In this document: piece by piece, positions 57,725 to 64,000 of the stretch
Numbering within the stretch: position 1 is the first letter of the stretch
Layout of the letters: every line of letters begins with the position of its first letter
DNA from: Chaenocephalus aceratus
Lineage: Eukaryota > Chordata > Actinopteri > Perciformes > Channichthyidae
Direction of reading: 5' to 3'
Length of the DNA stretch: 64,000 nt
Assembly: GCA_023974075.1 (NCBI GenBank)
Contig: CM043798.1
Location: 22,536,441 to 22,600,440, forward strand
Position numbers and translations under genes: made by a program
Notes under the pieces: model-generated
What the model saw: only the letters and a program-made list of their open reading frames with translations
Database searches by the model: none
Told to the model about the DNA's origin: nothing

Positions 57725-60700
57725 AGTGTTTAACTCAAACTGCACACTTTGTCTCTGTGACCTTGGCTCATTCAGTCTACCTCTGAAAACAACTCTTTAT
57801 ACAAAAAAGAGTGATGAATAATCTTTGATGTCATCAAGCAACACTTCCTGGAGCTGTTCCATTCACCGTACATGTGCCAAACGTGAACAGTGTAAAAGCG
57901 CCCGTGGCTATGTCTTATATAAAGGCACATTGTTTGGTTCTGAGCCCCTAGCTCTTTTAGGAAATGAAAGCCCATTTGGGTGTAAAAGACTTTCAACAGT
58001 TATTCTATAGTAACTGTAAGGAACACTTCTGTTGCAATGGAAAGTCAGGACTCAGAGAGACACGGGATGAGCAGGAGTTCTGAATGTCAAACACTGATAT
58101 TTATTACAAGTCAAAAACGGCCGGGGAGATTACACAGCATAGCCACACTTGCATGTGGGGCAACCTAGCAATCTCTGAAGACATAAGATAAAATACATGG
58201 TCTGTATATCCATAAGGAGTGGCCTACTTTCCCGCGCTTCCATTTAATCAATACCAGACATTAGGAACAAAGACATCTCTATATGCAACTCTGCATGTGC
58301 CTTTAAACCCCTCACCCACAGGAAAGCAGAAGACCTCTTTGACCTGTGTCCTCCTCAAGTTACAGACAGAGCACATACAAGAAGAACTGAGAATCTTAAA
58401 ACACAAAGAGATATCCTTAAAATATTCTCTGACAGTAACCAGAGTCGACCCTTATTTCTTTGACATGAGAGCAGCTGCAGAAATAGAATTCTAATTACAT
58501 AGGTTGCCTCGATTTTAGCTTCGGGGTATATGTATTCATATTCATAAATAATAATTTCACTGCATGTGACATGTCCTTCACAATATTATGCCCAATCTCA
58601 CTTTGAATTAACATATGACTTGAAGTGTAATTACTAAGAGTTGCACAAGCTGTAGCAAGAGTAACAATTGGGGCAGCTGTACATCTGCAGCTCTACGGTA
58701 TATGTTACCATTTTGTAGATACAGTGATTTGTAATATTCATTAACCTTTTAGTAAAGTTGTACAGATGAATGTTGCAGTTTGTGGTTCTGGGAAGTAAAG
58801 TGCTGGTATGGATAATAGTTGTCTGTTTGGAAAATGTCTCAAACTAACTTTACAACCCTGAGTGAGAGAGACATATTGCCACATGCACTACGACAGTAAG
58901 GAGGCTTTGAGAAAACGGCAGCTCATTTCCAAAAGCTTATCAAAATAAAACATTACCAGGGGTATCACTGTGAACTGAAGCACACTCCCGAAGCGGAGTC
59001 CTCAACACGTTTTCAGCAAGTGCACTGCTTCCAGCCAAAGGCACTTTACGTTCTGAATGAGATGCAAAGCATGTTTCAGCTCCCCAGGTAGGAGTATCTC
59101 GCCTCGGGTTAGGCAACAGACACAACGACACTCCTGCTGATCCAGAAAGCATTGGCTGCTTTATAAACAATGCACTCTCTGTGAACCCTGTGGTTTATCA
59201 GACGTGTCACAGTATGATTTCTGTCCATGCATGTGATCTCTAATTGTCAGGCGGGATCTACAAACACAAACTTTGGTTTATGTTCACTTCTTTCATTAAG
59301 CTATTAGGTTGTCTCTCCAGTCACTTTCCTTCTGTCAACTTTACAGAAGGTATTTATGTGTAAAAGTCTCAAGGATATCCACCCGTAGAGACACACATAT
59401 AGCGTTGCTGTCCAATTACATACAGCGAGCTGAGTCGGCACTGGGGTTCCCACCGGGGTCAAAAAAGGATATGTTTCCAGAGGCCACTCACTGCTGAGTG
59501 GAGAGGGGTAAACACACACAGATCACTTGCACTTCACATCAGGTTAATAGCCTAATCTCAGGATACATAAATACAGGTGTGAGATGAGGCACTTGTAGGT
59601 TGTATAAACCCTGCTGCTGATTCTGCATGTAGTGTAATGTCAATAAAAGATTAACGGACGGTATGCCTCCTGCACCCCATTAAGCAGCCAGTGAACACAG
59701 CAGAGCGATTAGTAGCTAATGAGCCTGAGATTTCCCTCGGGAGATGGAGGAGACCAACACAGAGCTCAAAGGAAAGTTCATGTTGGACATAACCCTAACT
59801 CTGGCAAACCACATTTCAGGGAAACATATTGTTTCCCGATTACACTTGTATCAATATATCGCCAACAATCATCCAATCACAGTTCAGCAAAAAGGTCCCT
59901 GTAGCAGGTTTGAGTGGATGAATGGGTAAAAAAAAAAAGGCTTCAACTGATTGTTGTGGCCGGTGTTGTGTTTGAAATCCAAAGTTCACTTTTTTAACTG
60001 TACATTACTTCAATCATGGAAAAGAAAAAAAAGTGTTGGTTTCAGTTGACCATATTTTCAAATAGTAACCATAATGCGAGACAAAATGAACTTCCCACCA
60101 AAAGTAATTGACAATGCAAATATTTGGTTGTATAGGTAGAGTATTTAAATACTCGAGAGTGATGGATGCTTGGGTGAGGGAGGTTCTATCCCGAATTGCT
60201 GACTGCTATTTAGAGTTATTCACACCTTTAGGGAGGTGTGCAGATATACTGATTCGGTTGGACGATCCCATCCTAAAAAAGGACATTCATGTTAATTCTT
60301 TAAATACCAAGAAATGCAACTGGCAACTTATTTGGAACCTCTTTAACATTCGGATAGACAAAGGAGAAGTGAAGTGTGTTGCAGTTTGAGAAGCTTGTAT
60401 ACATGATCATTACTGTCTGTCGTCATGTTGCCATTTAAATGAATTCAGCAATAGTTCTGAATCCAAGCTTACTACAGATGCCAACATCTTTCAAGCCTTA
60501 GGAGGAAGAGTTTCCATCGTATACAAATAGTGGACACATTTGCTGTGTAATTTATAAAGTAAAAAAGTACTCTGTGTTGTTACTTGTCATAGAAACCTCA
60601 ATAAACGACATTGAAAGGTGTTTGCAGGGAGTTCGATGCTTGAAACTCTATGGAAACGTCAACCATGGCTGTCATGGACAACATAGGAGGCCCTCCACCA

Positions 60701-61153
60701 TGAGCACAACGAGGCCGAGTAAATTATCAACGGTTGTTGTGAGTAACCAATATGCCTGCCATGCACAATGGGCCAGAGTGCTACGGCCTTGGGTTGAACA
60801 AGATGTTGCGTAGCATCCTGTTAGAGACACAGGACAGAGTGATGAGCTCGGGATAAAGCTACGCCTACGCACTGAATGGAATTCAAAAGCATTACAACTC
60901 ACTGAGGTGTGTGAAGACGTACTGCACTGATTATGTGAGATAGACCCCATATTCATACAAATAAAACTTTTGTGTCGAATTAAGGTGTGTATTTCTCCTC
61001 CAACCCATTTACATGTCAAGGTAGGTAGAAGGGATGTGTTGTTTTACATTGTGAACATATTGTTTTCAGTGAAAGCCAGGATCATCTGTATTCCTGACAG
61101 GAATGATACATAGTATTCTATAGCACATCTCAGGCAGTCTTTTCTTTTTTATT
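57725..61153. other. Intergenic stretch, no gene recognised
   Basis: Mixed AT-rich sequence with short reading frames only. No exon, RNA gene or element ends were recognised. Confidence 0.4.
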
Positions 61154-61674
61154 CAGGGTATCTGCAGGAATCCTGAAGTCAAATGTAAGACGTTTTAAGA
61201 CCTTTTTTAAGACCCTTTCCATACATTTTAAGACCCCATCGCGACTTGGAGTTTTAACCGGTTACATTGGCGACACACTTTCCCTCACATTGACTATATA
61301 CAGTATTGATTGTCCTTCCTCCTGATCTTCCAACCATTGGACGCAAACTTGCATTTCCCCTTAACGATGTTTAACAAACCGGCGTAAACGGAGCTTCGCG
61401 CGGTATCAAGCAGTGAGCGTGCGATGTCCTGTTCAGATGACGTCAAACCCAACGGATGCCAGAAATAAACTACACAGAATCACACCACACACCTACGCCA
61501 TGATTACATTCAGGCAAACTGTAGAATACGACCTCTTTGGACCATTTATATACTTATTGAAACAAGCTACAAAATGTAATACCTTGGAAAATGCCGTTTA
61601 ATACTTTTTAATAGCCTTAATTTTCGCTAAATTGATCAACTTTTAATACTTTTTAAGACCCCGCGGACATCCTG
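61154..61674. mobile_element. MITE-like element with CAGGGTATCTGC ends
   Basis: The left end CAGGGTATCTGC (61154-61165) and right end GCGGACATCCTG (61663-61674) are imperfect inverted copies (CAGGRTRTCYGC). Both ends carry repeated TTTTAAGACC/TTTTTAAGACC words inside, a pattern familiar in fish hAT-type MITEs. TTATT flanks both ends (61149-61153 and 61675-61679), but a full 8-bp duplication is not evident. There is no coding capacity. Confidence 0.65.
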
Positions 61675-61679
61675 TTATT

Positions 61680-64000
61680 TAATCGCTAGTGGTTGAAATC
61701 TCTTGTTCTCGTATTATTACGACACACACTTCCACAATTACAGCCCAATCAAGCTGCCATATTCATGAGGAGCTGGTGATTATGTTGTTAATGATCAATT
61801 GAAGAAACAGTGGTGCTCTCTTTACAAATCTGCAGAAGTGTGAGTCGCCATTAGGAGAGCCTTTCATATTCCCAAAATGAGACATAAAGACAAATATGCG
61901 CTTCAGAATGAATGTCGCTGCTGGTTTCTAGATGATTTAAGAGACATGCTCTCCATCTGAAGGGATGTTAAGTGGATAGTAGAACACGATGAAATGGCTC
62001 CTTTTCTAGTGTCTAGTTTTCTAATGTGATGCTGAAGAGTTCCCTCGGGACTGTCCATTTAGTGGACAGCCATTGCTAGCATCCTCTTCTCTTTTCCGAC
62101 ACATGCATCAGGCAACATTAGAGCTTTGTAATCAAGGTAAATATGCGTCTTAACAGCTATTTCAATCTCCCGACAAAGAACGGGCCAACAAGATCATTTC
62201 CAAACTATGTTTTTGAAGTTTCTTTGGAAACTCCAGCCCATGATGATGGGGGGAGGACAGGGTCATTGGTGTTTCTTCAGATGACAAAGTGGGCTCGGGT
62301 ACATCTTCAACTATAAAGCAAGGTAAATGAAAACAGAGAGGCCACCCTCAAGGTGAAAATACCAGCAACGCATGCAGTGTTGAGGGGAACAACCTTATTT
62401 TGAAAACATCGGGGTGCATCAAGGCCACAGGCAGAAAAGCATTGGGATTGCAGTATCAAGTTGTTCCCTACAGCTCTAGAAGCATTGCTGACATGTTCAA
62501 GGGGTTAGCATTCAGCCAATGGAACGCTCATCTTGATGGTGATGATGAGGGAGATTTACTGTTGATAGAACAATGCATCATACAGTAAGTACATCCCAAA
62601 GCAGATACATACTTTGGAATTGGCACCCGCGGTGTAGAAGCATTTTTTTGTTGCAGTTTTCTCACGCTTCAGTTATTTCCCCTCGCACAAAAGGCTTTAG
62701 AAAAAAAAGTAGACAAATTCCTGAGGGTGGTGACACATACATAGTCTAAACAAATCCTCTCCACATATTCCACCATCCATCTTTTAACTTGGCAGTCTGC
62801 AAATTGCACCACTCTTTCGTTCTGGCATGTTCTCCTTCACATGCAATCTGTGGTTTCTGCATCCGTGACTTTGGGCTCTATTGTGGTTTGTTTTTTGGAT
62901 AAAGCCGTGACCCTGAAGAGAACATAACAGCCTCAGAAATAATACCAGAGCTGAAAGCAAAAGTCCCTGTGATCTACCTTTGGGAGTGGAGATTATACCT
63001 GCTTAGCGTCAAGCAGACCAAATACCATATAAAGAGGCCATGAAATCAACCAGCTGAATTTCCCCCCTGATCACAGTGGAGAGGTTAGATGCTGGCAGGC
63101 GCCTCAGCCACCATTCAGGAGCATGTGTGCGCGCCTCATGAGAGCAGACCCAATAGCTTGACTGATACAGGCTTAGAGCAAACTGAATATCCAAATAATC
63201 CTTATGGTTTGTTCAATCCAGATACAATGCATGGTTTACTGGATCAGACCAATTTAGATAGAGCCAGAAAATGTCCTTTTCAACCTGATTTCCACTCATT
63301 CAAATAAGTTGAAACAACTGTAAAAGTAAACAAAATGAATTACAATATTAGTTTACATGAATATTATTTCATTTTGATTTAATTATTTTCAAATGTGATT
63401 AATGTTAAGGGCATTGCTTAGCTGTGAACAATGTATATTGTGTATACAATGATTGTAATCGACAAACAAAAGGCATGGTTTTAGACCACACAAAGTTGAC
63501 ATAATGATGTCTGACCCAAACAGGCTTATGTTTAGGAATGTGATGCTTCATTATTCATGTACTTTGTCAAAGTAGCTTTCAAACCTTCACATTAAAGATT
63601 GGACTGGTCTCCATTCCATTGTACTTTATTGGCAGATTCAGCTTAACAAGCAGCTACAATCTATATGACACCGCTTTACAGTACAGCATCCTGCTTAAGT
63701 GCACATTCCCTCCCCCTAATATGTCCATCGTTCAGCATATATGCTTACTTTCAGAGCCAAGAGCAGTATTCCAAGTGAGATCCACCCAGAATCTAACACA
63801 GTCCACACAGTTATCTAGGTGACATGCAAACAGTGTGAGGATGAGAGCCTGAGAGGAGCTTGATTTGGTGGTGTGTGCACCCTTCAGGTTGACTAATCAA
63901 AATGCCCAACACGTCTTAAACAGTTCACACGCTCTGCAGCCGACTGTTCGCAGTGAGGAGGTTGTTGGCATCTCACATCAATCCTATTCTAGTAACATTA
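61680..64000. other. Intergenic stretch to window end, no gene recognised
   Basis: Mostly AT-rich with short reading frames. No exon of a neighbouring GABA-A subunit gene (for example gabrg2) and no repeat with clear ends was recognised. Confidence 0.4.

Overview
This window looks like nuclear DNA of a ray-finned (teleost) fish. Introns are long and AT-rich with GT-AG ends, CA/GT and GA microsatellites are abundant, and the mobile elements are of types typical of fish: a DIRS/Ngaro-like tyrosine-recombinase retrotransposon, hAT- and piggyBac-like DNA elements and MITEs, and 5'-truncated LINEs. No species can be assigned from the sequence alone. I saw no prokaryotic gene, operon, CRISPR array, rRNA or convincing tRNA.

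One host gene is recognised: the GABA-A receptor subunit alpha-1 (gabra1), on the + strand. Nine coding exons run from 16938 to 39557 and all eight introns have GT-AG ends. The exons chain in phase and give a Cys-loop receptor subunit with signal peptide, extracellular ligand-binding domain, Cys-loop, four membrane segments and a short intracellular loop. The exon lengths 68, 221, 83, 144, 153 and 203 are those of the GABA-A alpha family. A noncoding 5' region with candidate leader exons lies at about 14.5-15.5 kb. A long 3' untranslated region probably follows the stop. As written, the last exon is one base out of frame in a C7 run at 39365-39371. Read literally this removes the fourth membrane segment; a sequencing or assembly error is the likeliest cause.

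Layout: 1-3.9 kb, a broken DIRS/Ngaro-like retrotransposon (gag-like, reverse transcriptase/RNase H, tyrosine recombinase). 3.9-9.4 kb, no gene seen. 9.37-12.29 kb, a three-level nest: a hAT-like element with a surviving BED zinc-finger exon holds a piggyBac-like element with perfect 15-bp inverted ends and TTAA duplications, which holds a GA satellite split by a LINE 3' end. 12.3-14.5 kb, no gene seen. 14.5-42.5 kb, gabra1; its 10.5-kb seventh intron carries an antisense LINE fragment and a TTAA-flanked MITE. 42.5-64 kb, no gene recognised. This last part holds a hAT MITE with a perfect 8-bp target duplication, a C-rich possible retroelement remnant, a small TTAA-type MITE remnant, a foldback element with identical 47-bp ends, a LINE 3' remnant and another MITE-like element.

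The mobile elements are separate insertions and do not form a system with the receptor gene. In vertebrates gabra1 normally sits in a cluster with gabrb2, gabra6 and gabrg2. None of those is visible here, so they must lie outside the window or have moved.
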